A stretch of 26,632 nt of DNA from VMFW01 sp038058095 (GCA_038058095.1 JBBUBW010000042.1:1-26632), one strand, 5' to 3'; shown: positions 15,593 to 22,708, numbered from the stretch's first letter. Numbers and translations are program-made. The notes: a model not told the origin generated them from the sequence alone.

Positions 15593-16052
15593 CGCGAAAG
15601 GTTACTGTAAAACATGCCGCATTATCATTAATCTAGTTCACGTTTTTTCTCCGCAAAAACTCCGCCTTTACGGAGTCGCTAGTTTGGATTTTGACGACAA
15701 GAAAATTGAGGCGCTTGCCGGCAATGTTTCTAAGCGATCTGTCTCGACTGTATGGATTTAAATATTTAGCTTTTTGACCGCCGATTATTTTTGCGGAGAA
15801 AAAACTTGCGGGAGACGAAAAATTTTACATAAATTTGATCCGCGCGTAAACGATAAAAAAGTCGGCAGATTATATGACCTTACGGATAATTTAATGTCAA
15901 CTTTGCCCGAGAAAAATTTTTACAATATTTCAGATGCTCTTTACGGGCGCGTGCGTGCGTGCTACACTGACAATATACACATTTCGGAGGAATGTAATAA
16001 AATGATCGCGGAAAGAATGGCCGATGTGTTCCGTAAACGTTTTGAACAATGA
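15579..16052 (+). pseudogene. SGNH-hydrolase C-terminal remnant with in-frame stop
   Basis: From 15774 a 92-residue frame ends with FYNISDALYGRVRACYTDNIHISEECNKMIAERM. TDNIH gives the Asp-x-x-His block V, followed by the usual final helix of SGNH hydrolases. The same frame is open upstream from 15579 (readable as RLYGVASLDFDDKKIEALAG) and is cut only by TAA at 15759-15761. The nucleophile block GDS is nowhere upstream. This is likely a degraded copy of the kind of gene that is intact at 11864-12907. The stop overlaps the next DUF5989 start (AATGA), the SGNH-DUF5989 pairing being common around carbamoyltransferases. An 18-bp inverted repeat lies within it. Confidence 0.6.
15642..15805. repeat. 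18-bp perfect inverted repeat flanking 128 bp
   Basis: The left arm 15642-15659 (GTTTTTTCTCCGCAAAAA) is exactly reverse-complementary to 15788-15805. The enclosed 128 bases hold a small hairpin at 15659-15676 (ACTCCG, loop CCTTTA, CGGAGT) and the in-frame TAA of the SGNH remnant. The arms could mark a small excisable or invertible element, or a repair-made duplication. Confidence 0.7.
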
Positions 16053-16201
16053 GCAAATTGAAGATTCTTAAAGAACTTTGGGAATTTATCAAAGAAATGA
16101 GAAAGTGGTTTCTTGTTCCCGTGGCTCTCTTGCTTTTAGGCGCTCTTCTTATCACTGTTCAAAGCTCGATAGTCGCGCCATTTATTTATACTATCTTCTA
16201 A
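16049..16201 (+). CDS. DUF5989 small membrane protein (SxtK-like), copy 2
   Basis: A 50-residue protein, MSKLKILKELWEF at the start, one membrane segment (about 20-36) and the tail SSIVAPFIYTIF. It is clearly homologous to the 51-residue protein at 10689-10844, with the Trp-containing amphipathic head and the hydrophobic-Pro-x-(I/L)-Tyr-x-Ile-Phe tail both kept. Its ATG overlaps the stop of the decayed SGNH frame (ATGA). This copy is the one nearer the carbamoyltransferase/SxtJ operon, but points away from it. It is followed by 143 bases without a gene. Function unknown; it looks intact although its upstream neighbour is broken. Confidence 0.83.
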   Translation: MSKLKILKELWEFIKEMRKWFLVPVALLLLGALLITVQSSIVAPFIYTIF

Positions 16202-16344
16202 AACTCATCTCAGAGCGCTCTCTATGATTTATTCTTTTAAATAATTCTCATCTACCGCATTGCGAGGAAAAAATGGTATCAGTTGGTTCCTTTTTTACGC
16301 AAGATAGTAAGCTAATAAGAAACATCTTACAGAGCATGTAGATC

Positions 16345-17580
16345 ATGAAAGTTGCTATTGTTTGTTTTAATCTTTCTTGGCAATCCGGTGGTCCACGGCT
16401 AATTTTTTCTCTTGCTAAGTCTTTAGAGAAATTAGGGCACAAAGTTGCTATTTACACTCCTGACTTCAAGGGCCAGTATTTCCAAGAACTATGGCAAGGA
16501 TTAGATATTAGAGTTATATCTCCAAAATCCGATCCCAAATCAAATGACCAACCTCGAAGTTTCCTCTCTCGGATAATCAAAAAAATCAAACAAGAACATT
16601 CCCATTTTAATATTGCGAAACAAATTGCCGCTTCCATTGAAAACAACCCTGACGTTTTAAATGTCCATGATTACGCCTATCCCGTAGCTTTTTTCTACAA
16701 AAAAAGAAACCCTAAGATTAATGTTTTATGGACCGAAAACGATCCCCCTTTTATGTATCTTCCGAAAGAAAAAATCCTTTTCGATTTGCTAAGTCGTTTT
16801 TACAATTGGTTCAAAGACCTATCGAGTCGTAAATATTTTAGAGCGATTAACTGCGTGTCAGTTTTAGACACTTATAACAAAAATTGGTGCGAAAAGCGAG
16901 GCCTCAAGTCCATTATCACTAGACTAGGGGTGGATTTCGAAGAATTCTATCTTCCAGTCAAAGATTTTTCTCTAAAGGCCGCCCAAAAAAAAGTTCAGAT
17001 TTTTAGTTTAGGGTCATTAAATTCTTATCGCCACTACGACGACATTATTATAGCCGCTAAATATCTTCGTGATTGGGGCTATGATCCCAAAGTTAATATT
17101 ATATCTAATAACATGTGGGGAGAAGATAATTACCGCGATAAACTTCTAAATTTAGTGAAGGAGCATAATCTTAATAATAAAATAGATTTTAATTTCAGTG
17201 GAGTTTCCGAAACTAAATTAAAGGAAATTTATGCCAGTAGCGATATTTTTGTTTATCCGATGTATGTGCCTCCGCCTAGAAACGGATTTGGTTTTTCAAT
17301 TGGTGTTTTTGAAGCCATGGCCGCTGGTCTCCCAGTTGTTCTTTGTAGGACTACTGCTTCCACCGAAGTTTTAAAAGACGGTGAGAATGCTTTTTTTGTC
17401 GACCCTCAAAATCCAGAAGAAATCGCGCTTAAAATTAAACTTCTTATCGACAAACCCGATATTTATAAAATCGTTGCCACAAATGGCCAGAATCTTGTTA
17501 GAGAAAAATTAACGTGGAGTAAATACACCGGAAAGTTATTGGACTTAATTAAAAAAAATCATAAAGCACAAAAATCTTAG
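16345..17580 (+). CDS. Glycosyltransferase family 4 (GT-B, group 1)
   Basis: A 411-residue GT-B enzyme. The N-terminal domain begins MKVAIVCFNLSWQSGGPRLIFSLAKSLEKLGHKV, with the glycine-rich acceptor loop and the following helix typical of GT4. The C-terminal nucleotide-sugar domain has VQIFSLGSLNSYRHYDDIIIA, DIFVYPM, and GVFEAMAAGLPVVLCRTTASTEVL, which is the E-x7-E region, then KDGENAFFVDPQNPEEIA. It would transfer a hexose or deoxyhexose to the growing glycan. It stands alone, 143 bases after the DUF5989 gene, and is markedly A+T-rich (19 G/C in the 60 bases 17101-17160) compared with the radical SAM gene that follows. Confidence 0.9.
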   Translation: MKVAIVCFNLSWQSGGPRLIFSLAKSLEKLGHKVAIYTPDFKGQYFQELWQGLDIRVISPKSDPKSNDQPRSFLSRIIKKIKQEHSHFNIAKQIAASIENNPDVLNVHDYAYPVAFFYKKRNPKINVLWTENDPPFMYLPKEKILFDLLSRFYNWFKDLSSRKYFRAINCVSVLDTYNKNWCEKRGLKSIITRLGVDFEEFYLPVKDFSLKAAQKKVQIFSLGSLNSYRHYDDIIIAAKYLRDWGYDPKVNIISNNMWGEDNYRDKLLNLVKEHNLNNKIDFNFSGVSETKLKEIYASSDIFVYPMYVPPPRNGFGFSIGVFEAMAAGLPVVLCRTTASTEVLKDGENAFFVDPQNPEEIALKIKLLIDKPDIYKIVATNGQNLVREKLTWSKYTGKLLDLIKKNHKAQKS

Positions 17581-17606
17581 CCTCCATTCTTGGTAATCGA
17601 AAAAGG

Positions 17607-17635
17607 TTTACAAAGAGATTAGGAACCATTAAAAT
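17607..17635 (+). promoter_or_regulatory. Sigma70-type promoter of radical SAM gene
   Basis: TTTACA (17607-17612), a 17-base spacer and TAAAAT (17630-17635). The transcript would start near 17642, giving a leader of about 62 bases with a strong ribosome site (GGAAGGA, 17693-17699) before ATG17704. This contrasts with the leaderless genes nearby. Confidence 0.75.
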
Positions 17636-17703
17636 CTTGAGAGTATTTCTTGAAAACCAACGTTATTAGTCATTTAGGAATAACCACAGAAGGGAAGGAT
17701 AAG

Positions 17704-18942
17704 ATGGCTTTAACAATGACCCAAAAAGCAGTTGAGCCCCGTCACGATTTCTTCTCAAAATTGATGGGTCCGGGAATGAGGGCAACAACCATTTCGTACA
17801 TCGAGTGGCGCCGGTCAGTTCTCCTTGTGCGCAATCGAGGAGAACCCGAACCAGCAATGCCCAAGAACTTTGTGCCTTCTTCAATCCAATTGGACCTCAC
17901 GACCGCCTGCAATTCTGATTGTCCTGGTTGTATTGACTTCGCGATATTGAATCAGAAAGAGACGCATAACTATGCGCAACTCCTCGAGACAATTCAGTAT
18001 ATGATAAGTCGCGGCTTGCGTTCGGTCATCTTGATCGGAGGGGGGGAACCAGCAATTCACCCCAAGTTCCGTGAAGTCGTTCATTTCCTCAAGGATCACG
18101 GATTACAAGTTGCTATTGTTAGCAACGGCTTGTTCCATGCTCCCATTCTTGATGTTGCCAGCCTACTCACTCCACCCGATTGGTTAAGGATCTCTCTTGA
18201 TGCCGGCTCCGATCCCACTTTTCAAACTCTCCGCCGGCCCAGACACCCCACTACTTTGGAAGAAGTGTGTTCTTTGGCGCGAGAGATTCGCGAGCTGAAC
18301 CCCGATCTTCCAATCGGATACTCGTTCGTTGTTTCGTGGCCGGGAGCAAAAGACACGCGCGGAGATCCTCTCCCTCAAAACATTGACGAGATTGTGTTGG
18401 CTGCGGAATTGGCTGAGGCAAGCGGTTTCAGCTACATTTCAGTTAAGGCGTATCTTCAGCGTTCACTGACCGGTTCCGAAGCCATCGATCCGGAGGCGAT
18501 CAAGAATTTCGATGCGACTATCGAGCGCATTGGTCATGAAATCGCTCAGGCAAGAAAACTTGCGAAAGGAGGATTTGAGGTCATCGTAAGTAAGAACTTG
18601 CGTGCCCTTATGGACGGCACGTGGCGTCGCTACATGAATCAACCCCGCACTTGCCACAAACAAGCCCTACAATGGGTGATTTCTCCTCTTGGCACCTATA
18701 ATTGCCCTGCTTGGCGAGGAAATCCCAAAGCCCTCATCACTGATTCCGCTCCTTTTAGCAATAGAAAAGCGGGCGATACCCTTAAAGCAGTTGCCCGCAT
18801 CATCGACGGATTCGATGCCAAAACTGAATGTTCTAAGATTGTGTGTTTCTATAATGACCTCAATTGGGGACTAGAGAGCATCATTAATGGAGATGATGAT
18901 CTCCCTCCAGGAGAAATCTTCGCATCGGATTGTTTCCTGTAG
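17704..18942 (+). CDS. Radical SAM protein with C-terminal cysteine cluster
   Basis: A 412-residue enzyme. CNSDCPGC (Cys69, Cys73, Cys76) is the CX3CX2C site for the SAM-binding 4Fe-4S cluster; LIGGGEPAIHPKF is the GGE motif; IVSNGLF and WLRISLDAG follow the radical-SAM barrel order. The C-terminal part has more cysteines (TCHKQ, GTYNCPAWRG, ECSKIVCFYND) that resemble a SPASM-type auxiliary cluster site, though spacing is not canonical. Relatives modify peptides or sugars, but the substrate here is unknown; no precursor-peptide gene is obvious next to it. ATG17704 is chosen for its ribosome site; a TTG at 17650 would add 18 residues. About half G+C, alone between its own promoter and terminator. 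Confidence 0.9.
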   Translation: MALTMTQKAVEPRHDFFSKLMGPGMRATTISYIEWRRSVLLVRNRGEPEPAMPKNFVPSSIQLDLTTACNSDCPGCIDFAILNQKETHNYAQLLETIQYMISRGLRSVILIGGGEPAIHPKFREVVHFLKDHGLQVAIVSNGLFHAPILDVASLLTPPDWLRISLDAGSDPTFQTLRRPRHPTTLEEVCSLAREIRELNPDLPIGYSFVVSWPGAKDTRGDPLPQNIDEIVLAAELAEASGFSYISVKAYLQRSLTGSEAIDPEAIKNFDATIERIGHEIAQARKLAKGGFEVIVSKNLRALMDGTWRRYMNQPRTCHKQALQWVISPLGTYNCPAWRGNPKALITDSAPFSNRKAGDTLKAVARIIDGFDAKTECSKIVCFYNDLNWGLESIINGDDDLPPGEIFASDCFL

Positions 18943-18980
18943 GTCAGCAGTCATCATCTGACCATTTTAAGAACCCAATA

Positions 18981-19025
18981 CGCCCGCGAGTCCTAGGAGG
19001 ACCTCGCGGGCGTTTTCATTTTTTT
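18981..19025 (+). terminator. Intrinsic terminator of radical SAM gene
   Basis: A G+C-rich stem: 18981-18990 pairs with 19003-19012, extended after one bulged C by TCCT/AGGA around an AGG loop, then TTTTCATTTTTTT. It lies 38 bases after the stop codon. Confidence 0.92.
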
Positions 19026-19116
19026 AGCAAGAATTCAAAGTTTTCTTTAAAGGTCTTAAGTCCCTAGAGCAATCTTAAATAATAAGTTAAAATTGAGAAA
19101 GTTACATACTTACAAA

Positions 19117-19803
19117 ATGCCAGTTAAAAAAATGAAAACTCCATCCGTGCTTGTTATTGGCGGTACTTCCGGACTAGGATTGGCTTTAGCGTTATCTTTT
19201 CAAAAAGAAGGAGGCAATGTTTTTATAGCTGGAAGGCATAATCCCAAAAGACAAGGCCTTACCTATATTAAAATCAATATAGATTCCAATTCAGAAAAAA
19301 TATCAACTGGCTTAGATTCAATAATTAAAGCCACCCAACCCATAGGTACCCTTATATACGCCGCCGGTTTTTTTGAAGAAGGTCCTATTGTAAAATTAAG
19401 TGACCGGCATATCAAAACTATGCTCAATATTGGGCTTTTAATCCCGGCTATGTTGATTTCTAAAATCTTGAGAAAGCAAAAAAAAATAAAAAACCTTATT
19501 CTTATTACTTCAACCTCTCAATGGATTCCACGTCCTAAGGAGCCGGTCTATGCTGCCACCAAAGCAGCTCTCGCGATGCTTGGCAACTCCATTTCACTTG
19601 ATGGTTCGGTGGATAAGACCCTAATTATAGGGCCAGGAGCGATGAAAACAACTTTCTGGAAGAAAGGGCGGAGAGAAGGAAATCTTCTTGATCCTCGATG
19701 GATTGCTAAGACAACCTCCGACCTTCACAAGAAAGATTTTTCATATAAATTAGTTCGAATACTCCGCAATCCTACTCGAATCCAAATTATTAAAAAGCGG
19801 TAA
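19117..19803 (+). CDS. Short-chain dehydrogenase/reductase (classical SDR)
   Basis: A 228-residue oxidoreductase. The cofactor motif IGGTSGLGLALA starts at 14, IYAAG (80-84) replaces NNAG, and the active site is Ser132/Ser134 with Tyr145-x3-Lys149 (VYAATKAALAM). Slightly short for the family (~250). NADP(H) use is plausible from the Arg in IAGRHN. Substrate unknown; in this setting it may reduce a keto-sugar or a lipid carrier. ATG19117 is preferred: an in-frame TTG at 19093 overlaps a possible -10 box (TAAAAT, 19088-19093). ATG19132 is also possible. The 3' end overlaps the convergent RfaE2-like gene by 14 bases. Confidence 0.83.
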   Translation: MPVKKMKTPSVLVIGGTSGLGLALALSFQKEGGNVFIAGRHNPKRQGLTYIKINIDSNSEKISTGLDSIIKATQPIGTLIYAAGFFEEGPIVKLSDRHIKTMLNIGLLIPAMLISKILRKQKKIKNLILITSTSQWIPRPKEPVYAATKAALAMLGNSISLDGSVDKTLIIGPGAMKTTFWKKGRREGNLLDPRWIAKTTSDLHKKDFSYKLVRILRNPTRIQIIKKR

Positions 19804-20320
19804 TATTTTTTAGCTTAGCCGTTATTTTTTTGTATCTTTTGAGAATAGTTCCAATAATATCAGTAGTTGACTTGCCTCTTATTTTGGGAGCAAACGCAAC
19901 TTTTCCTCCTCTGTCTTTTATCACCTTTGCCTCCGAAGGAAACCTTGGGTCCTTTTCGCTTCCTTCGCCTTTTACATGAATCATAGGTTTTATTTTCTTA
20001 ATCCAAGGGATAGGACTCTTCCCGTTAAAAATAAAAACATAGTCCACCGACGAAAGGCTGGCAAGAACAAAGGCCCGTTCTTTCGCCGGAATAATAGGTC
20101 TGCGCGGTCCTTTATTCGCCCTAACCGAAACATCAGAATCAATTCCTACGATAAGGATATCGCCCTTGTTTTTCGCCCACTCAAGGGTTGCAATGTGTCC
20201 GGTATGGATCACGTCGAAACAACCGTTAGTAGTAACAATGACTTTGCCAGCGCGTTTTGCCGATCGAACAATTCGTTCAATCTTTGCGAAGCTTTTTATT
20301 TTTCTTCTAGAAGGGCTCAT
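19790..20320 (-). CDS. rfaE2: RfaE2-type heptose-1-phosphate nucleotidyltransferase (HldE C-domain-like)
   Basis: A 176-residue cytidylyltransferase-fold protein. TTNGCFDVIHTGHIATLEWAK (30-50) holds the GxFDxxHxGH nucleotide site; VGIDSDVSVRANKGPRRPI, IPAKERAFVLASLSSVDYVF and GKSTTDII fit RfaE2/HldC, which adenylylates D-glycero-manno-heptose 1-phosphate (ADP or related NDP product). The kinase half of HldE, and GmhA, GmhB and HldD, are not in the window, so its natural substrate could be another sugar or polyol phosphate. An N-terminal basic leader of about 20 residues precedes the fold. It has its own promoter, divergent from the HIT gene, and its end overlaps the SDR gene. Confidence 0.85.
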   Translation of the reverse strand: MSPSRRKIKSFAKIERIVRSAKRAGKVIVTTNGCFDVIHTGHIATLEWAKNKGDILIVGIDSDVSVRANKGPRRPIIPAKERAFVLASLSSVDYVFIFNGKSPIPWIKKIKPMIHVKGEGSEKDPRFPSEAKVIKDRGGKVAFAPKIRGKSTTDIIGTILKRYKKITAKLKNITAF

Positions 20321-20329
20321 CTTCCCCCA

Positions 20330-20358
20330 ATTATAAATTACTAACCCTCACTCGTAAA
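20330..20358 (-). promoter_or_regulatory. Sigma70-type promoter for rfaE2-like gene
   Basis: Minus strand: TTTACG (20358-20353), a 17-base spacer, consensus TATAAT (20335-20330), then nine bases to ATG20320. The leader would be only about three bases, although GGGGGAAG lies directly before the ATG. Confidence 0.72.
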
Positions 20359-20361
20359 TAG

Positions 20362-20390
20362 TTGTCAAATCTTAAAATATACATTATAAA
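20362..20390 (+). promoter_or_regulatory. Sigma70-type promoter for HIT-family gene
   Basis: TTGTCA (20362-20367), a 17-base spacer and TATAAA (20385-20390). The leader is about 66 bases, with AAGGA (20451-20455) seven bases before ATG20463. Its -35 box is three bases from that of the divergent rfaE2 promoter. Confidence 0.78.
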
Positions 20391-20462
20391 TATGGCAGAT
20401 CATTGAATCCTTTATTAAGCAAGACAAACTAACACAAAAAGCGGTCCTGAAAGGAACCCACC

Positions 20463-21269
20463 ATGATTATCTTTGATATTCTGCCTAGTGGTATCGTAAC
20501 CCAATCCGGAGGCACACGAAAGCTAACTCCCCGGCGTCTATCTCGTCCATGGCAACAGAGCAAGACAACTCCCGAAAGCTGTTCTCTCTGCACAACCACC
20601 GAAGCCATCATCTCTGCACCTCCTGGTTGGAGAGTAATTCTAAACCCATCAACCAACTACCAAAACGCAATTCTGATCATCCCTGATGCTTGCAGCTTTG
20701 ATCTCGAAAGCGTTTGTGAGCACTGGGAGAGATCACCGGGCGTTGTTGATATCGCCTTAAAACACATGTCCGAGCGTGATACCTGGCTCGGCATTCAAGT
20801 CGGGGGATTGGCGGGAGGCAGTGTAAGCCACGCGCATTACCACATGGTTGAACCCAATAACTCCAGTTCTATTGGAGTGTTGGGAGCCGAGGTCTTCTTC
20901 CGGCGAGAGTTAAGGAGACCTTCACGGCACATACTCTCTTCAGGCCAATGCGGAGCATTCACAGGAGGTGGCAGGGCTGGACAGTGCATCATCTTATCTA
21001 CCGGGGATTCTCTTGCCGCTCATCAAGATATGGCTAATACCATCGCCGTAATTCTCCGGCTTTATTCCGAAAAGTTCAGGAGTCATGAAGGACTAACTCC
21101 GGAGTATCAGGTTGGAGTCGCGTTTGCCAATAAAAGGATTAGATATGCAACAGTCATCCCAATCTTGGCACAACCTGGCTTTGCGGATAGTATGGCCTTG
21201 CTTGAGGGCAGAGAAATGCCTCTTGGTTGGTCTCATGAAGAGACCGGGAACTTTCTCCGCAATAAGTGA
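20463..21269 (+). CDS. HIT-superfamily protein (GalT/HIT-like hydrolase or transferase)
   Basis: A 268-residue protein. HAHYHMV (123-129) fits the histidine-triad signature HxHxHxx exactly, after a glycine-rich GGLAGGSVS as in HIT and GalT proteins. CSLC (Cys40, Cys43) resembles the zinc site before the HIT fold, and VILNPSTNYQNAILIIPD fits its first strands. The third histidine, rather than the Gln of GalT (HPHGQ), points to a nucleotide hydrolase or phosphorylase more than a uridylyltransferase. It is longer than simple HIT proteins (110-150), so a second half-domain is likely. Substrate unknown. About half G+C, with its own promoter, ribosome site and trailing hairpin, like the radical SAM gene. 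Confidence 0.72.
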   Translation: MIIFDILPSGIVTQSGGTRKLTPRRLSRPWQQSKTTPESCSLCTTTEAIISAPPGWRVILNPSTNYQNAILIIPDACSFDLESVCEHWERSPGVVDIALKHMSERDTWLGIQVGGLAGGSVSHAHYHMVEPNNSSSIGVLGAEVFFRRELRRPSRHILSSGQCGAFTGGGRAGQCIILSTGDSLAAHQDMANTIAVILRLYSEKFRSHEGLTPEYQVGVAFANKRIRYATVIPILAQPGFADSMALLEGREMPLGWSHEETGNFLRNK

Positions 21270-21283
21270 GCGAGAAAACAAAT

Positions 21284-21309
21284 GGGCCGCAGGCAAATGT
21301 CTGCGGCTC
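21284..21309 (+). terminator. Hairpin after HIT gene, possible terminator
   Basis: GGGCCGCAG (21284-21292) pairs with CTGCGGCTC (21301-21309), nine bp with one G-U and an 8-base loop. It lies 14 bases after the stop codon. AAAAAC rather than T's follows, so it is not a standard intrinsic terminator for the plus strand; it may act with a factor or protect the mRNA end. Confidence 0.5.
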
Positions 21310-21316
21310 AAAAACA

Positions 21317-21345
21317 TATACACCCCTAAAGAAAAAGGTTAAAAT
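21317..21345 (+). promoter_or_regulatory. Sigma70-type promoter for GT9 gene
   Basis: TATACA (21317-21322), a 17-base spacer and TAAAAT (21340-21345). ATG21357 is 11 bases after the -10 box, a leader of about five bases. It would drive the GT9 gene and perhaps the genes behind it. Confidence 0.6.
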
Positions 21346-21356
21346 TAACTTTAAAG

Positions 21357-22631
21357 ATGTTCAAAAGTTGGCTAAAGTTCTTTATTAAAATAAGAGTAGT
21401 TCACTCAGTCCGTAGATTTTTTTTGTTCCTGTTTTCTGTCCCGGTCAATAAGAATAATTGGGAAGATCGTTTTTTGATAATTAACCTCCAAGCTCTCGGA
21501 GATCTCGTTTTATTCACCGGGGTTCTTAAAAACTATAAAATTACTTTCCCTAACAAAAAAATCTACCTTGCGATCAAAAAAGGCGTTGGATTTGAATCTT
21601 TTTTAAAACCTTCTTTTGTGGACGAAATCATTGCTGTTGATTACAAAAAATTTTCCATAAATCCAATTTACGGCTTTTCCGCTATCTCTAAACTTCGCCG
21701 GATAGGTTTTCGGAAAGTTGTTAATCAAGATTTCAGTGCTGCCGAGATTTCAGGGAAAATTATTGCGACCTCGCTCGGCGCCGAGGACGTCATAGGGTCT
21801 GATGGGTTAGAATTGGAATATAAATTCCCATTCGATATTCAGCAAGAAAAAAATCTTAAATTTTTTGGGAGGAATATATTACCTTTATACACAAAAATTA
21901 TCCGATCAAAAAATATTAAAAGCGCACCTAAAGAAAATCGCTTTCCTAGCGCTATATCTTATTACGCCAAAATCTTTGAAAGCATAGCGCCCCAATCAAA
22001 AGATTATTCGCCGACCCTGCCGATTCCAAACAATTCTACGGATATCATTAGAAAATTTAATCTAGCCAATCAAAAATATGCTGTCCTAAATATAAACGCG
22101 AGTGTTGCTTATAAGCGTTGGCCAGTTGAGAGATTTATGGAAATAGCACGGTTACTCTTGAATCGTAATATCGCGCCAGTTTTGATCGGAACCAATAAAG
22201 AATATCCAAGCGCGGATAATTTTGTTAGTAAAGTTACTGGGAGTATTAACCTTGCCGGACAGACATCTCTCGAAGAACTGGTAATTATTATTGCCAATAG
22301 CGAAGTTGTTCTTTCAAACGATACTTCAACTGTCCATTTCGCCGTTGCTCTCAAAAAGCCATCTCTTTGCATCACGGGCGGAGGACAGTTTGGAATCCAG
22401 CATAACTACGGATATTCCGACATTAACCTCTGGGTTTACACGATGACTAGTTGCTACGTCGACAACTTCCGCTGCGGCAAACGTGTTCCTCCCGGCGAGC
22501 CATCGCCCTGTATTAACGCAGTTAGCGTCGATATAGTTAAGAAAAAAATCATAACCCTTCTTGATTATATAAATAATTTAGAAAAAGAAAAGAAAAATTG
22601 CCCCGCCGAACCATTTAGAATAGTATTTTAA
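21357..22631 (+). CDS. Glycosyltransferase family 9 (heptosyltransferase-like)
   Basis: A 424-residue GT-B enzyme of the ADP-heptose transferase family. The N-terminal FLIINLQALGDLVLFTGVLKN is the family's GDxxxxxP-type loop (Pro absent). Later come VLNINASVAYKRWPVERFMEIARLL, NLAGQTSLEELVIIIANSEVVLSNDTSTVHFAVALKKPSLCI (the nucleotide-sugar site with D-x-S/T..H.A) and GGGQFG. The first ~35 residues are basic and hydrophobic (RRFFLFLFSV), likely a membrane-touching helix. A Cys-containing tail (SCYVDNFRCGK, SPCINAV) resembles that of other GT9 proteins. Its presence next to the RfaE2-like gene suggests heptose in the glycan, although GT9 members use other donors too. Confidence 0.88.
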   Translation: MFKSWLKFFIKIRVVHSVRRFFLFLFSVPVNKNNWEDRFLIINLQALGDLVLFTGVLKNYKITFPNKKIYLAIKKGVGFESFLKPSFVDEIIAVDYKKFSINPIYGFSAISKLRRIGFRKVVNQDFSAAEISGKIIATSLGAEDVIGSDGLELEYKFPFDIQQEKNLKFFGRNILPLYTKIIRSKNIKSAPKENRFPSAISYYAKIFESIAPQSKDYSPTLPIPNNSTDIIRKFNLANQKYAVLNINASVAYKRWPVERFMEIARLLLNRNIAPVLIGTNKEYPSADNFVSKVTGSINLAGQTSLEELVIIIANSEVVLSNDTSTVHFAVALKKPSLCITGGGQFGIQHNYGYSDINLWVYTMTSCYVDNFRCGKRVPPGEPSPCINAVSVDIVKKKIITLLDYINNLEKEKKNCPAEPFRIVF

Positions 22632-22708
22632 TACTGCAAAATAGTTCTCTTATTTTAGTACCTTCGCTTAATCAATAACCAACTTAATTTAAATTTACCA
22701 ACCTTAAC

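Noticed and set aside
17650..17703. TTG17650 as radical SAM start
   Set aside because: It lies only about eight bases after the predicted transcript start and has no ribosome site; ATG17704 has GGAAGGA five bases before it.
19976..20344. 122-codon plus-strand frame opposite the rfaE2-like gene
   Set aside because: The minus-strand protein has all family motifs; the plus frame is basic, low in meaning and crosses the minus-strand promoter.
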